The notes under the pieces were generated by a model. The model made no database searches. It worked only from the letters and a program-made list of their open reading frames with translations, and had not been told where the DNA came from. A stretch of 64,000 bases of DNA from Pseudomonas sp. ATCC 13867 (GTDB lineage: Bacteria > Pseudomonadota > Gammaproteobacteria > Pseudomonadales > Pseudomonadaceae), in contig NC_020829.1 of assembly GCF_000349845.1 (NCBI RefSeq), forward strand, positions 5,091,001 through 5,155,000, written 5' to 3'. The translations under genes and the position numbers were made by a program. Shown one piece after another: positions 31,807 through 41,205 of the stretch (within the stretch, counting starts at the first letter, position 1; every line of letters begins with the position of its first letter).

Positions 31807-32157
31807 TCAGGGCCGCGCGGCGATCACCGTGATTTCCACCAACACCTGCGGCCGCGCGAGCAGCGCCTGCACGGTGGTGCGGGTCGGCGCGCAGCCTGCG
31901 GGCAGCCAGGCCGACCAGACGCCGTTCATGGCCTCGAAATCGGCGGCGATGTCCTTCAGGTAGAGGGTTGCGCTGAGAATGTTCGCCTTGTCGGTGCCAG
32001 CCTCGTCCAGCAGCGCGTCGATCTTCGCCAGCACCTCGCGGGTCTGGCCCTGGATGTCGGTGGCCTGGCCGGGCACCTGCCCGGAGAGGAACACCAGCGC
32101 GCCGAAGACCATAGCGCCGGAGAGGCGTTCATTGGTGGCGATGCGGGTCAGTTGCAT
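31807..32157 (-). CDS. dguB: RidA-family protein DguB
   Basis: 116 residues from the ATG at 32157. RidA/YjgF fold with MVFGALVFLSGQVPG, GQTREVLAKIDALLDEAG, the LYLKDIAADFEAMN segment, and the catalytic Arg in GCAPTRTTVQ. RidA proteins hydrolyse reactive enamine/imine intermediates. Beside an amino-acid oxidase-type enzyme it should clear the 2-iminoglutarate made by DguA. Middle gene of dguABC; 26 bp separates it from dguA. Confidence 0.92.
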   Translation of the reverse strand: MQLTRIATNERLSGAMVFGALVFLSGQVPGQATDIQGQTREVLAKIDALLDEAGTDKANILSATLYLKDIAADFEAMNGVWSAWLPAGCAPTRTTVQALLARPQVLVEITVIAARP

Positions 32158-32183
32158 GTCGTGTCTCCAAATCGAGAGAGAAA

Positions 32184-33440
32184 TCACCCGGCCAGGCGCT
32201 CCGGTGTCAGTCCTTGGGTATCGATAGCGGGGCGGCGTCCGGCGATCTGTTCGGCAATCAGTTGTCCGCTGCCACTGGCCAGGGTGAACCCCAAAGCGCC
32301 GTGACCGAGGTTGAGCCACAGGCCGCGCGGCCCGCAGGCACCCACCAGCGGCACGCCGGTGGGCGTGGCCGGGCGCATGCCGGCCCATTCGATGGCGGCG
32401 CCGTAGTCGCAAGCATCGGGCAGGGTGTCCATCGCCTGCTGGCGGATCAGCGCCAGGCGCTTGGGCTCCAGACGCGGATCGAAGCCGACGATATCGACCA
32501 TCGCGGCAATGCGCAGTTGTTCACCGAGGCGCGCATAGACCACCTTGCGGTCGTAGTCGGTGAGGCTCACGTCCGGCGCACGGTCTCCGGCGCGGATCGG
32601 CGCGGTCAGGCTGTAGCCCTTGAGCGGATAGAGCGGCAGGCGCGGCCCGCCCGGCAGCAGCGCGGCGCTGCGATAGCCCGCGGCGAGCACGACGTGGTCG
32701 GCCTCGAAGCTCTCCACACCAGCCACCCCGCCCGCCTTCACGCCCGCCACGGCGCCGTTACGCAGGATCAGCCGAGAAGCCGGATGGCCATAGACGATGC
32801 GACAATGGCCGGACGCCTGGAGCCGCTCGGCCAGCCGCCGGCAGAACAGGAAACAGTCGGCGACCTCCTCGCTCGGCGTATGGATGCCGCCGACGAAGGG
32901 CGCGCGCTCCAACGCCGGGTCCAGTTCGCGGCACTGCCGAGCCGAGAGCACGAACTGCGCGGCGGGATCGGAAAGGTTCTGCCGCGCGCTGCGGAAGCTG
33001 CCCTCAGCGCGGAAGGCCACCAGCTTGCCGTTGCGCCGCCAGTCGAAGCCGTCCAGCCCGTCTTCGCGCCATCGTGCCAGCGTGGCCTGGCTGAACAGGG
33101 CGAGGCGGAGCAGGTGTTTCGCATTGACCTGGTTGACCGAGCGCCGGCAGGCCGCCGTGAACGCCATCAGCCAGCGCCATTGCGCCGGGTCCAGGCGCGG
33201 GCGCAGGCGCAGCGGCGAGTCCCCGCGCAGCAACCAGCCCAGCGCCTGCTGCGGCACGCCGGCATCGGCCAGCGGCGCCACATAGCGGTAGGACAACTGG
33301 CCGCCGTTGGCGAAGCTGGTTTCCAGCCCGGCCTGGTCCCGCGCTTCCAGCAGGGTCACCTCGAATCCTTCCTGAACCAGCGCATGGGCGGTCGCCAGTC
33401 CGACCACGCCCGCGCCGATGATGCAAACCCGCTGTGCCAT
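32184..33440 (-). CDS. dguA: D-glutamate dehydrogenase DguA (DadA-like FAD enzyme)
   Basis: 418 residues from the ATG at 33440, preferred over a GTG two codons upstream because GGAG sits 5 bases before the ATG. DAO fold: FAD-binding VCIIGAGVVGLATAHALVQEG, EARDQAGLETSFANGGQ, and C-terminal GTPTGVPLVG-like PATPTGVPLVGACGPRGLWLNLGHGALG. It oxidises D-amino acids, D-Glu in P. aeruginosa DguA, to 2-oxo acids and ammonia, passing electrons to the respiratory chain. First gene of the operon and divergent from dguR. Confidence 0.92.
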   Translation of the reverse strand: MAQRVCIIGAGVVGLATAHALVQEGFEVTLLEARDQAGLETSFANGGQLSYRYVAPLADAGVPQQALGWLLRGDSPLRLRPRLDPAQWRWLMAFTAACRRSVNQVNAKHLLRLALFSQATLARWREDGLDGFDWRRNGKLVAFRAEGSFRSARQNLSDPAAQFVLSARQCRELDPALERAPFVGGIHTPSEEVADCFLFCRRLAERLQASGHCRIVYGHPASRLILRNGAVAGVKAGGVAGVESFEADHVVLAAGYRSAALLPGGPRLPLYPLKGYSLTAPIRAGDRAPDVSLTDYDRKVVYARLGEQLRIAAMVDIVGFDPRLEPKRLALIRQQAMDTLPDACDYGAAIEWAGMRPATPTGVPLVGACGPRGLWLNLGHGALGFTLASGSGQLIAEQIAGRRPAIDTQGLTPERLAG

Positions 33441-33524
33441 TGCCACTCCACCACCCAGAGATTCCAGGCCTCGACCTTAGGTCCGGATGACAGGCGGCGG
33501 ACAATGAATAAAGATGAGCAATCC

Positions 33525-33539
33525 ATAACCTTGGGTTAT
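33525..33539. promoter_or_regulatory. DguR operator candidate ATAACC-N3-GGTTAT
   Basis: Perfect 6-bp inverted repeat ATAACC TTG GGTTAT (T-N11-A type) in the 121-bp space between divergent dguA and dguR, 23 bp before the dguR start. Position and symmetry fit binding by the LysR regulator DguR to control both directions. Confidence 0.7.
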
Positions 33540-33561
33540 ACACGCGATCCCGGAGCCCCCC

Positions 33562-34473
33562 ATGCGCCTGCGCCATATCGAAGTGTTCCAGGCCATCCGC
33601 GAGACCGGTTCGGTCAGCGGAGCCGCACAATTGCTGCACGTCTCCCAGCCGGCGGTGACCAAGGTGCTGCAGCACGCCGAGCAGCAACTGGGCTTCCCGC
33701 TGTTCCTGCGCGTGCGCGGCAAGCTGCAGCCAACGCCCGAGGCGCTGGAACTGGAGCGCGAAGTGGCGAAGGTGACCGAGAGCCTGCAGGGCGTGCGGCG
33801 CCTGGCGCAAAGCCTGCGCCGCCAGCCGGAGAACCGCCTGCGCGTCGGCGCCACGCCGGCGATGGCGCTGTCGCTGCTGCCGCCGGTGATCCGCGAGTGG
33901 ACCGACCGCTACCCGCAGAGCAGTTGCGAACTGGCCACCCAGCACTCCCGCGAGCTGCTCCAGAACCTGCTGATGCGCGAGCTCGACCTCGCCCTGACCC
34001 TGCAGCAGACCGACCATCCCGGCCTGCGCGTACAACCCATCGCCAGCGGCCCGCTGGTAGCCCTGGCGCCGCACGGACATTGGCCGGAAGAGCGTCTGGG
34101 CCAGCCGCTGACGCTGGACGAACTGGCCGGCGAACCCATGATCGGGCTCTCGACTTCCGACCCGCTGTCCGCACGCCTGGAAGGCCATCTGGCGAACGTC
34201 GAACCGCCGCCACGCGTGCGCATCGCGGTGCAGACATATGCGCTGGCGCGCACGCTGGTGGAAGCCGGAACCGGATTGGCGCTGGTCGATCCCTTCACCG
34301 CGCTGGGCGCCGATGAACAGCTCACCGCGCGGCGCCCGCTGTCGCCACCGGTGAAGGTGACGCTCTACGCCCTGACCCGCAACGACGAAACACCGCCGCA
34401 CACCCAGGCGTTGCTGCTGGAGATGCTGGTGCGGCACGCCGAGAAGCAACTGGCACAGCACCGTTTCGAATGA
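33562..34473 (+). CDS. dguR: LysR-family regulator DguR
   Basis: 303 residues. HTH at about 1-60 (HIEVFQAIRETGSVSGAAQLLHVSQPAVTKVLQHAE) followed by a LysR effector domain. In P. aeruginosa DguR activates dguABC in response to D-glutamate. Divergent from dguA across a palindromic operator. Followed by hutG on the opposite strand with about 100 bp and no clear terminator. Confidence 0.88.
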   Translation: MRLRHIEVFQAIRETGSVSGAAQLLHVSQPAVTKVLQHAEQQLGFPLFLRVRGKLQPTPEALELEREVAKVTESLQGVRRLAQSLRRQPENRLRVGATPAMALSLLPPVIREWTDRYPQSSCELATQHSRELLQNLLMRELDLALTLQQTDHPGLRVQPIASGPLVALAPHGHWPEERLGQPLTLDELAGEPMIGLSTSDPLSARLEGHLANVEPPPRVRIAVQTYALARTLVEAGTGLALVDPFTALGADEQLTARRPLSPPVKVTLYALTRNDETPPHTQALLLEMLVRHAEKQLAQHRFE

Positions 34474-34571
34474 AAAGACAGCTCCCTGCCGCACCGGGGA
34501 AGCGCCGCCGGGATGCGTGGTCCGACGGCGCCGCACCGACAGTCCCGGCGCAACAGGAAGCTGCGTAAAAC

Positions 34572-35375
34572 TCAGCGGCCGTAGCGCTCGCGGCCCCAGG
34601 CGATGAAGGTTTCCAGCATGCGTCGGAGTACCTGTGCGGTGGGCGCCGCCAGATCTTCGCGATAACCGAAGGGCGCGCGTTCACCCATGTAGTTGCACTG
34701 CGCGAGCTCCAGCTGCACCGCGTGTACGTTGTCCTGCGGCTGGCCGTAGTGGCGGGTGATGTGCCCGCCCTTGAAGCGGCCGTTGAGGATGTGCCGGTAG
34801 GCCGGGGCCTCGGCGCACACCGCGACCAGGCGCTCGGCCAGCTGCGCATCGCAGCTCGCGCCGCTGTTGGTACCGATGTTGAAGTCCGGCAGCTTGCCGT
34901 CGAACAGGTGCGGGATCACCGAGGCGATCGAGTGGGCATCCCACAGCAGCGCGTAGCCGAACTCGGCCTTCAGCCGCGCCAGCTCGTCGGCCAGGGTCTG
35001 GTGGTACGGCGTCCAGACTTCGGCGAGGTAACGCGCGCGCTCCTCGGCCGACGGCGTCTGGCCGTCCTTGAACAGCGGGCGGCCGTCGAACAGGGTGTCC
35101 GGGTAGAGGCCGGTGGTGGCGGTGCTGTACAGCGGCTTGTCGTCGGCCGGGCGGTTGAGGTCGATGACGTAGCGCGAGTAGCCGGCGGCCAGGGTGCTGG
35201 CGCCCAGCTCTTCGGCGAAGGCGTAGAGCCGCGGGATGTGCCAGTCGGTGTCGGCCAGCTCGCGGGCCTCGTCCACCAGGCCGTTTTCCACGGCCGGGGT
35301 CAGGCGGGTACCGGGGTGCGGCATGCTGATCAGCAGCGGCACGCGGCCGCGCTTGAAGGTCAGTACGTTATCCAT
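34572..35375 (-). CDS. hutG: N-formylglutamate deformylase
   Basis: 267 residues from the ATG at 35375; 21 upstream codons are excluded as they run into the REP repeat. N-formylglutamate amidohydrolase landmarks: PLLISMPHPGTRL, VIDLNRP, LLWDAHSIAS and the GRFKGGHITRHYG zinc-site region. It hydrolyses N-formylglutamate to glutamate and formate, the last step of the five-step route used with HutF. Last gene of the hutU...hutG unit. The hutI-hutG gap holds a REP pair that may lower or stabilise its expression. Confidence 0.96.
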   Translation of the reverse strand: MDNVLTFKRGRVPLLISMPHPGTRLTPAVENGLVDEARELADTDWHIPRLYAFAEELGASTLAAGYSRYVIDLNRPADDKPLYSTATTGLYPDTLFDGRPLFKDGQTPSAEERARYLAEVWTPYHQTLADELARLKAEFGYALLWDAHSIASVIPHLFDGKLPDFNIGTNSGASCDAQLAERLVAVCAEAPAYRHILNGRFKGGHITRHYGQPQDNVHAVQLELAQCNYMGERAPFGYREDLAAPTAQVLRRMLETFIAWGRERYGR

Positions 35376-35416
35376 GGGGTGATATCTCCAATACGGGCGA
35401 GACGTATGCATTGCCT

Positions 35417-35496
35417 GTAGGAGCGAGGGGGACGCCATCGTTATTGCTCGCGAACGCTCTGGTTCTCGGGCTGTTCGCGAGCAAGCTCGCTCCTAC
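35417..35496. repeat. REP-type palindromic repeat pair, copy 5 (altered left unit)
   Basis: Lies between hutI and hutG in the operon. Left unit GTAGGAGCGAGGGGGACGCC is interrupted in the same way as copy 4 before continuing TTGCTCGCGAAC; right unit is the standard form. Shared interruption suggests copies 4 and 5 derive from one variant. Confidence 0.82.
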
Positions 35497-35507
35497 GAAA
35501 AGCGACT

Positions 35508-36704
35508 TCACAGCTCTTGGCCGTGACGAATGACGCGCTTGGGCAGGTCGCCGCCGAGCCAGTAGGCGAGTTCGGCGGGGCGCTGGATGTCCCAGGCGAT
35601 GAAGTCGGCGACCTTGCCCGCTTCCAGGCTGCCGTGGCTGTCGGCCATGCCCAGCGCCCGCGCGGCATTGAGGGTGACGCCGGCCAGGGCTTCTTCCGGG
35701 GTCAGGCGGAAGGCGGTGCAGGCCATGTTCAGCATCAGGCGCAGGGACAGCGCCGGCGAGGTGCCGGGGTTGAGATCGCTGGCGATGGCGATGGCCACGC
35801 CGTGCTTGCGCAGGGCGTCCATCGGCGGCAACTGGGTTTCGCGCAGGACGAAGAAGGCGCCCGGCAGCAGCACGGCAACCGTGCCCGCTTCGGCCATGGC
35901 GATGGCGTCGCTCTCGTCCATGAATTCCAAGTGGTCGGCGGACAGCGCGCCGTAACGCGCGGCGAGGCTGGAGCCATGCAGCGAGGACAGTTGCTCGGCA
36001 TGCAGCTTCACCGGCAGGCCCAGCCGCTGGGCAGCCTGGAACACTCGCTCGACCTGCGCCGGGGAGAACGCCAGGTGCTCGCAGAAGGCGTCCACCGCGT
36101 CCACCAGCCCCTCTTCGGCCAGCGCCGGGAGGATGTGATTGCAGACCTGCTCGATGTACTCGTCGGCGCGGCCGGCGTAGTCCGGCGGCAGGGCGTGGGC
36201 GGACAGGCAGGTGGTGCGCACCGTCACCGGCAGCTCCTGCTCCAGGCGGCGGGCCACGCGCAGCATGCGCCGCTCGCTGTCCAGGTCCAGGCCGTAGCCG
36301 GACTTCACCTCCAGCACGGTCACGCCATCGGCCAGCAGCGGGCGGGCGCGCTTGATGGCGCTGGCCAGCAACTCGTCCTCGCTGGCCTCGCGGGTGGCGC
36401 GCACGGTGCTGGCGATACCGCCGCCGGCCGCGGCGATCTCGGCATAGCTGACGCCGTTCAGGCGCTGCTCGAACTCGCCGCTGCGGTCGCCACCGAACAC
36501 CAGGTGGGTATGGCAGTCGATGAAGCCGGGGGTGACCCAGGCGCCGCCCAGATCGGTACTTTGCCGAGGCTGCTCGGGCAACTCGGCGCGCGGGCCGATC
36601 CAGGTGATGCGCTCGCCTTCGGTGAGGATCGCGGCGTCCTCGATGATCGCGTAGCGGCCGTCCTTCATGGTCGCCGCGTGGCAGTGCTGCCAGAGGTGTT
36701 TCAT
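35508..36704 (-). CDS. hutI: Imidazolonepropionase
   Basis: 398 residues. Amidohydrolase with the metal motif [34 protein letters not shown] (metal His), SADHLEFM and [12 protein letters not shown] (metal Asp). It opens 4-imidazolone-5-propanoate to N-formimino-glutamate. Its ATG overlaps the stop of the upstream ammonia-lyase homologue (4 bases), so translation is coupled to that gene. Confidence 0.97.
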   Translation of the reverse strand: MKHLWQHCHAATMKDGRYAIIEDAAILTEGERITWIGPRAELPEQPRQSTDLGGAWVTPGFIDCHTHLVFGGDRSGEFEQRLNGVSYAEIAAAGGGIASTVRATREASEDELLASAIKRARPLLADGVTVLEVKSGYGLDLDSERRMLRVARRLEQELPVTVRTTCLSAHALPPDYAGRADEYIEQVCNHILPALAEEGLVDAVDAFCEHLAFSPAQVERVFQAAQRLGLPVKLHAEQLSSLHGSSLAARYGALSADHLEFMDESDAIAMAEAGTVAVLLPGAFFVLRETQLPPMDALRKHGVAIAIASDLNPGTSPALSLRLMLNMACTAFRLTPEEALAGVTLNAARALGMADSHGSLEAGKVADFIAWDIQRPAELAYWLGGDLPKRVIRHGQEL

Positions 36705-38233
36705 TGCAGTCTCCCGATGCTCGCGCCGACGCGGTGCAGCGTCGTCGGGTTGGCCAGCAGCTGGGCGGTGCGGTCGATGTCCGGCGCCAGCCAGCGGTCG
36801 CTGTCATAGGCCGGCACCTGTTCGCGCAGCAGACTCCAGGCGCAGTCGGTGCCGCTGCCGAAGCGCTGCGGCTTGAGGAATTCGAAGGCCTGGGCGGCCA
36901 GCAGGTATTCGATGGCGAGGATACGCCGGCTGTTGTCCAGGGCGCGGCCGAGCTTGAGCGCGGCGCTGGTGCCCAGGCTCAGGTGGTCTTCCTGCAGGCC
37001 GGAGGTGACGAAGTTGTCCACCACCGCCGGCTGCGCCAACTGGCGGTTCTCGCCGGCCAGGGAAGCGGCGACGTACTGGGCGATCATCATCCCGGAGTTG
37101 ACCCCCGGCTGGCTCACCAGGAAGGCCGGCAGGCCGCTGAGCAATGGGTTGACCAGACGATCCAGGCGACGCTCGGAAACCCCACCCAGCTCGGCCACGG
37201 CGATCGCCAGCAGGTCGGCGGCCATGGCCACGGATTCGCCGTGGGGATTGGCCTGCGACACCACGCGGTAGTCGTCCGGCGTGCCCAGCACCAGCGGGTT
37301 GTCGGTGGCGGAGTTGAGCTCGGTCTCGATCTGCTTCGCAGCGTGCTCCAACTGGTCGCGACAGGCGCCGTGGATCTGCGGCATGGAGCGGATGCTCAGG
37401 GCGTCCTGGGTGCGGATGCCGCGGTTCGAGGCGATCACTTCGCTGCCTTCGAGCAGCGCGCGCAGGTTGGCGCCGACCTTCTGCATGCCGGGGTGCGGCT
37501 TGAGCGCGATGATCTCCGCGTCGAACGCGTCGATCTGCCCGCGCAGGGCTTCGAAGCTCATGGCGCCGATCACGTCGGCCCACTGCGCGAGGCGGGTCGC
37601 CTCGTCGAGGGCGAGACAGCTCAGCCCGGTCATGCACGGCGTACCGTTGACCAGGCAGAGCCCGTCCTTGGCGCCCAGCTGCACCGGCTCCAGGCCTTCG
37701 GCGGCCAGGGCGCGGGCAGCGGGAACGACTTCGCCGCGATAGCTCACCTCACCGATACCCAGCAGCGCCACGCCAACGTGGGCCATGTGTGTCAGGTAAC
37801 CCACCGAGCCCTGAGACGGCACGCGCGGGGTGATACCGTGGTTGAGCAGCGCCAGCAGCGCTTCCACCACGCGACGGTGCAGGCCGGACTTGCCGTGGCT
37901 GTAGTTGCCGATGGCAGCGGCGATGATGGCGCGGGTCTGCTCGTCCTTCAGCGGCTCGCCCACGCCGCAGGCATGGCTGAGCAGGGTGTTGCGCGACAGC
38001 TGCGCCAGTTGCTCGCCCTGCAGCACCACGTTGCACAGCGCGCCCAGCCCGGTGCTGATGCCATAGGCCCGCTCACCCCGGCTGACGATGCGCTCGACGA
38101 TACCGTGGGCGTTGTCGATGCGCGCCCAGGCCGCCGTCGACAGTTGCAGGCGCGCGCCGTGGCGCGCCACCGCGACCAGGTCCTGCCAGCGCAGCGGGCC
38201 GTTGCCGAAGGTGAGGGTGGAAGAGGACGACAT
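36701..38233 (-). CDS. HAL/PAL-family protein lacking the MIO triad (HutH2-like)
   Basis: 510 residues, clearly homologous along its length to the true HutH at 45118. Where HutH has [16 protein letters not shown], this protein has SQGSVG (140-145) followed directly by YLTHMAH: a three-residue gap removes exactly the Ala-Ser-Gly that cyclises to the MIO cofactor. The HutH active-site Tyr281 is Leu279 here. Other active-site positions are kept: Tyr57, His87, Asn196, Gln276, Arg282 and Glu415 (QEDH). It is therefore unlikely to be a normal histidine ammonia-lyase. It may be regulatory, a subunit partner of HutH, or an enzyme with other chemistry. Sits between hutV and hutI, coupled to hutI. Confidence 0.9.
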   Translation of the reverse strand: MSSSSTLTFGNGPLRWQDLVAVARHGARLQLSTAAWARIDNAHGIVERIVSRGERAYGISTGLGALCNVVLQGEQLAQLSRNTLLSHACGVGEPLKDEQTRAIIAAAIGNYSHGKSGLHRRVVEALLALLNHGITPRVPSQGSVGYLTHMAHVGVALLGIGEVSYRGEVVPAARALAAEGLEPVQLGAKDGLCLVNGTPCMTGLSCLALDEATRLAQWADVIGAMSFEALRGQIDAFDAEIIALKPHPGMQKVGANLRALLEGSEVIASNRGIRTQDALSIRSMPQIHGACRDQLEHAAKQIETELNSATDNPLVLGTPDDYRVVSQANPHGESVAMAADLLAIAVAELGGVSERRLDRLVNPLLSGLPAFLVSQPGVNSGMMIAQYVAASLAGENRQLAQPAVVDNFVTSGLQEDHLSLGTSAALKLGRALDNSRRILAIEYLLAAQAFEFLKPQRFGSGTDCAWSLLREQVPAYDSDRWLAPDIDRTAQLLANPTTLHRVGASIGRLQ

Positions 38234-38247
38234 GCGGAACTCCTGTA

Positions 38248-38270
38248 GGCGGGGAAGCTGCTTCCCCGCC
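38248..38270. promoter_or_regulatory. Strong hairpin between hutV and the HutH2-like gene
   Basis: GGCGGGGAAGC (38248-38258) pairs perfectly with GCTTCCCCGCC (38260-38270). No T-run follows on the minus strand. Within the operon it could act as an RNA stability or processing element. Confidence 0.55.
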
Positions 38271-38281
38271 GGCGAATGGCG

Positions 38282-39093
<812 letters not shown>

Positions 39094-39097
<4 letters not shown>

Positions 39098-39948
39098 TTG
39101 CTGGCCTCTGTGTGGCGCGAGCGGCCGTAAGCCTGGGTGATGCGGTCGATGACCACGGCGAGGATGACGATGGCCAGACCGGCTTCCAGGCCCTTGCCGA
39201 CGTTGAGGGTCTGGATGCCCACCAGCACGTCCTCGCCCAGGCCGCGGGCGCCGATCATCGAGGCGATGACCACCATCGACAGGGCCATCATGGTGGTCTG
39301 GTTGATGCCGGCCATGATGCTCGGCAGCGCCAGCGGCAGTTGCACGCCGAACAGTTGCTGGCGGCGGTTGGCGCCGAAGGCGGTGATGGCTTCCATCACC
39401 TCGCGGTCGACCTGGCGGATGCCCAGGTCGGTGAGGCGGATCAGCGGGGGAGCTGCGTAGATCACGGTGGCGAAGATCGCCGGCACCTTGCCCAGGCCGA
39501 ACAGCATCAGCACCGGGATCAGGTACACGAAGCTGGGCATGGTCTGCATGATGTCCAGCAGCGGCAGCAGCACGGCGCGGAAGCGGTCGCTGCGCGCGGC
39601 GACGATGCCCAGCGGAATGCCGATCAGCACCGAGATGAGGGTGGCGACCATCATCAGCGCGAGGGTCTGCATCAGCTTGTCCCACAGCCCGACCGCCCCC
39701 ACCAGGAACAGCAGGCCGACGATCACCGCCGTGGGCAGGATGCGCCGGGTGGCGTGCCAGGCGATGCCGCCGACGATGGCCAGCATCAGCCACCAGGGCG
39801 TGGCGCGCAGCACGCTCTCCAGGTTGACGATGGCCCACAGCAGGGTGTCGGAGATGTGGCGGAACACGTCGCCGTAGTTGGTGACCAGGGCATCGACCCA
39901 ACCGTTGACCCAGTCGGCGATGGAGAAAGTGAAGCGTTCGGGAAACAT
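39094..39948 (-). CDS. hutW: ABC transporter permease HutW (ProW-like)
   Basis: 284 residues with about six membrane helices. The ProW-type transport domain has MMVATLISVLIGIPLGI, DIMQTMPSFVYLIPVLMLFG and LGIRQVDREVMEAITAFGANRRQQLF (EAA loop). Translationally coupled to hutV. Separated from hutX by 206 bp that hold a repeat element and a GC-rich hairpin, which probably lets the binding protein be made in excess of the membrane parts. Confidence 0.88.
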
Positions 39949-39976
39949 GGCACGTACTCGTCAGGAGTGGGCATCA

Positions 39977-39999
39977 CCGGGGAGGCGGGGCCTCCCCGG
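39977..39999. promoter_or_regulatory. GC-rich hairpin between hutX and hutW
   Basis: CCGGGGAGGC (39977-39986) pairs with GCCTCCCCGG (39990-39999) around GGG. No T-run, so more likely an mRNA-end stabiliser or partial attenuator after hutX than a full terminator. Confidence 0.55.
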
Positions 40000-40010
40000 A
40001 TTCGGCGGCT

Positions 40011-40157
40011 TGAGCACCTGTCCCTGATCTGCTGCGCTCGGCCAGGCGGCGTTGAAAGCCGGCTCGGACTGCTCATTTACTGTGTGTAAACTCCGCGTCC
40101 TCGCCATCTTTCGCCTTGCCTGGCCGTCGCTCGCGACGATCAGGGCACAGGCGCTCA
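40011..40157 (-). repeat. Structured intergenic element, copy B
   Basis: 147 bp with long terminal inverted repeats: TGAGCACCTGTCCCTGATC (40011-40029) and GATCAGGGCACAGGCGCTCA (40138-40157). Read on the minus strand it carries the same order of landmarks as copy A at 12096: GCGAGC, AAGGCG, GCGGAGTTTAC-N5-GTAAATGAGCA (40070-40096), TTTCAACGC and GCAGCAGAT. Copy A has about 60 extra bases. The hutX stop codon is the first TGA of the terminal repeat. Confidence 0.75.
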
Positions 40158-41126
40158 GAGCGCGGCCTGGACCTTCTTCGCGGCGTCCTCGCTGACCCAG
40201 GAGGTCCACACTTCCGGGTGCTCCTTGAGGAAGGCCTTGGCCAGTTGCTCGGAGCTGAGTTTCTCCTTGGCCATCTTCGCCAGGTTCTGGTTCAGCAGGT
40301 CGATCGGCAGGTTGATCTTCTCCAGCACCGCCACCAGTTCCGGGGCCTGGTCGTGGAAGGCCTTGGACAGGCCGACCTGGATCTTCACGTCCTTGTTCAC
40401 GCCCGGCTCATCCAGCTTCACCAGGTCGGCCTGGCCCATCAGGGGCGTCGGCGACCAGTAGTAGAAGAGGATAGGCTCCTTGCGCTTGTAGCTCGACAGC
40501 ACGGCGGCATCCAGGGCCGGGCCGGTGCCGGGGCGGAAGTTGGTGTACTTGTCCTCGAGGCCGTACTTCTTCAGCATCTCGGAGTTTTCCAGCTCGCAGG
40601 TCCAGCCGGCCGGGCAGTTGTAGAAGCGGCCCTTGCCCGGCTCTTCCGGATCGCGGAACACCTCGGAGTATTGCGCAAGGTCGGTGACAGCCTTCAGGTT
40701 CGGCGCCTTGGCTTCGATGTTGCGCGCCTTGTCGCCCTCGATCACGAAGCGCGGCACGTACCAGCCCTCGGTGGCGCCGACGATGGGCGCGCCCACGCCG
40801 ACCACCTTGTTGGCGGCGGCGGCCTTGTTCCAGGCGTCGCTGCGGCCGATCCATTCCTCGCTGAAGATCTGGATGTCGTTGTTCGCCAGCGCCTGCTCCA
40901 TGGTGATGGAGTTGCCCGGCAGGCTGTCGGTTTCGCAGCCGTAGCCGTTCTTCAGGATGATCTGCATGAGGTCGGTGAGCAGCATGCCGCTCTCCCAGTT
41001 CAGCCCGGCGAATTTCACCGGCTTGCCGCTCTCGCACCAGCCGGCGGCCTGGGCCGTGGTCATGGTGCCGCCGAGCAGACCGGCGGACAGGAACAGGCCC
41101 AGCAGCGTCTTCTTGGTGTTGTTCAT
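40155..41126 (-). CDS. hutX: ABC transporter binding protein HutX (ProX/OpuAC-like)
   Basis: 323 residues with a Sec signal (1-28, ending TTAQAA). OpuAC-type substrate-binding domain: KFAGLNWESGMLLTDLMQIIL, DIQIFSEEWIGRSDAWN, ATEGWYVPRF and PILFYYWSPTPLMG. Similar proteins bind histidine or quaternary amines; operon context favours histidine or urocanate. The stop codon lies at the edge of repeat element copy B. Confidence 0.88.
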   Translation of the reverse strand: MNNTKKTLLGLFLSAGLLGGTMTTAQAAGWCESGKPVKFAGLNWESGMLLTDLMQIILKNGYGCETDSLPGNSITMEQALANNDIQIFSEEWIGRSDAWNKAAAANKVVGVGAPIVGATEGWYVPRFVIEGDKARNIEAKAPNLKAVTDLAQYSEVFRDPEEPGKGRFYNCPAGWTCELENSEMLKKYGLEDKYTNFRPGTGPALDAAVLSSYKRKEPILFYYWSPTPLMGQADLVKLDEPGVNKDVKIQVGLSKAFHDQAPELVAVLEKINLPIDLLNQNLAKMAKEKLSSEQLAKAFLKEHPEVWTSWVSEDAAKKVQAAL

Positions 41127-41205
41127 CTGATGCTCCTAAACGTGAATGAGGTTGGGCAGTGCAAGGGCCGCGCGTGCTCGTGGCCGCACGGCCGGGCCGG
41201 TCTGT

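Noticed and set aside
36701..38233. Simple annotation as a second functional histidine ammonia-lyase
   Set aside because: The MIO triad is missing, so the standard call is not supported.
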